The position numbers and the translations under genes were made by a program. 21,205 nucleotides of DNA, taken from contig UQKB01000023.1 of assembly GCA_900541565.1 (NCBI GenBank), positions 1-21,205 of the forward strand, written 5' to 3'. This document shows, one piece after another, positions 21,161 to 21,205 of the stretch. The DNA comes from an uncultured Oscillospiraceae bacterium. GTDB taxonomy: Bacteria; Bacillota; Clostridia; Oscillospirales; Acutalibacteraceae. The notes below the pieces were generated by a model. It saw only the letters and a list, made by a program, of their open reading frames with translations, searched no databases and had not been told where the DNA came from. Within the stretch, counting starts at the first letter, position 1; every line of letters starts with the position of its first letter.

Positions 21161-21205
21161 CTGTCTCTTATACACATCTCCGAGCCCACGAGACACTGAG
21201 CGATC
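21161..21205 (+). other. Untrimmed Illumina Nextera adapter with index (artefact)
   Basis: CTGTCTCTTATACACATCT (21161-21179) is the Tn5 mosaic end used in Nextera libraries. CCGAGCCCACGAGAC (21180-21194) is the read-2 transposase adapter, ACTGAGCG (21195-21202) fits an 8-nt i7 index, and ATC is the start of the P7 arm. This is library sequence and not part of the genome. Confidence 0.97.

Overview
The window looks like the chromosome of a Bacillota bacterium of class Clostridia, probably from gut or another anoxic habitat. The signs are strong GGAGG ribosome-binding sites with several TTG starts, TTGACA/TATAAT promoters, a clostridial-type feo cluster with a FeoB-associated Cys-rich peptide, an orphan ECF S component, a dockerin-bearing secreted protein and a TnpV-carrying mobilizable element. 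No marker gene allows a narrower assignment. The last 45 bases (21161-21205) are Illumina Nextera adapter plus index, so the right end is a contig end with untrimmed library sequence.

Layout. 216-4436, minus strand: a secreted Cys-His-Asp (transglutaminase-like) protein with a dockerin, an ECF S component with a structured leader, and an ABC-F ATPase. 4655-7929, minus strand: ferrous-iron uptake (two FeoA proteins, FeoB, FeoB-associated peptide), with three matching GTTAG-N6-CTAAC dyads that look like DtxR-family iron operators and a terminator separating the feoA genes from feoB. 8283-10510, plus strand: an unrecognised 230-aa protein, a PAP2 phosphatase, an unrecognised 78-aa protein and a GlmU-C-like left-handed beta-helix protein. 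10524-11516: cobalamin adenosyltransferase and two tiny genes. 11656-13058: about 1.4 kb with no convincing gene but many palindromes and hairpins.

13342-20694 is a 7.3-kb integrative mobilizable element. It carries a tyrosine integrase, an XRE regulator divergent from an excisionase-like HTH protein, a stem-loop-rich candidate oriT, a MobQ-type relaxase, a metalloid-resistance cargo operon (arsR, ArsP-type permease, Cys-rich CXXC thioredoxin-like protein, ArsC, Cys-rich KTR protein) and TnpV. The ends can be placed from the sequence: a 12-bp direct repeat, TTTTCAAGGCTT, lies at both junctions, and joining the two chromosomal flanks through it restores an imperfect 19-bp-arm palindrome, presumably the empty attB. 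A second near-identical 26-bp direct repeat lies just inside each end, as expected for integrase arm sites. The element encodes no conjugation machinery and would need a helper.

How it works together: the XRE protein probably controls the int/xis switch through three copies of GTTGCAAAATNAGTAT over the divergent promoters. ArsR probably represses its own operon through a perfect 9-bp-arm dyad overlapping the -10 of a consensus promoter. The cargo would reduce arsenate (ArsC, with the thioredoxin-like protein as possible partner) and export trivalent or organic arsenicals (ArsP). I found no CRISPR array, rRNA or tRNA. The least explained parts are the palindrome-dense 1.4-kb gap, the 8283-10510 operon, the acidic extracytoplasmic insertion in FeoB and the leader of the ECF gene. 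No clearly new system is proven here.
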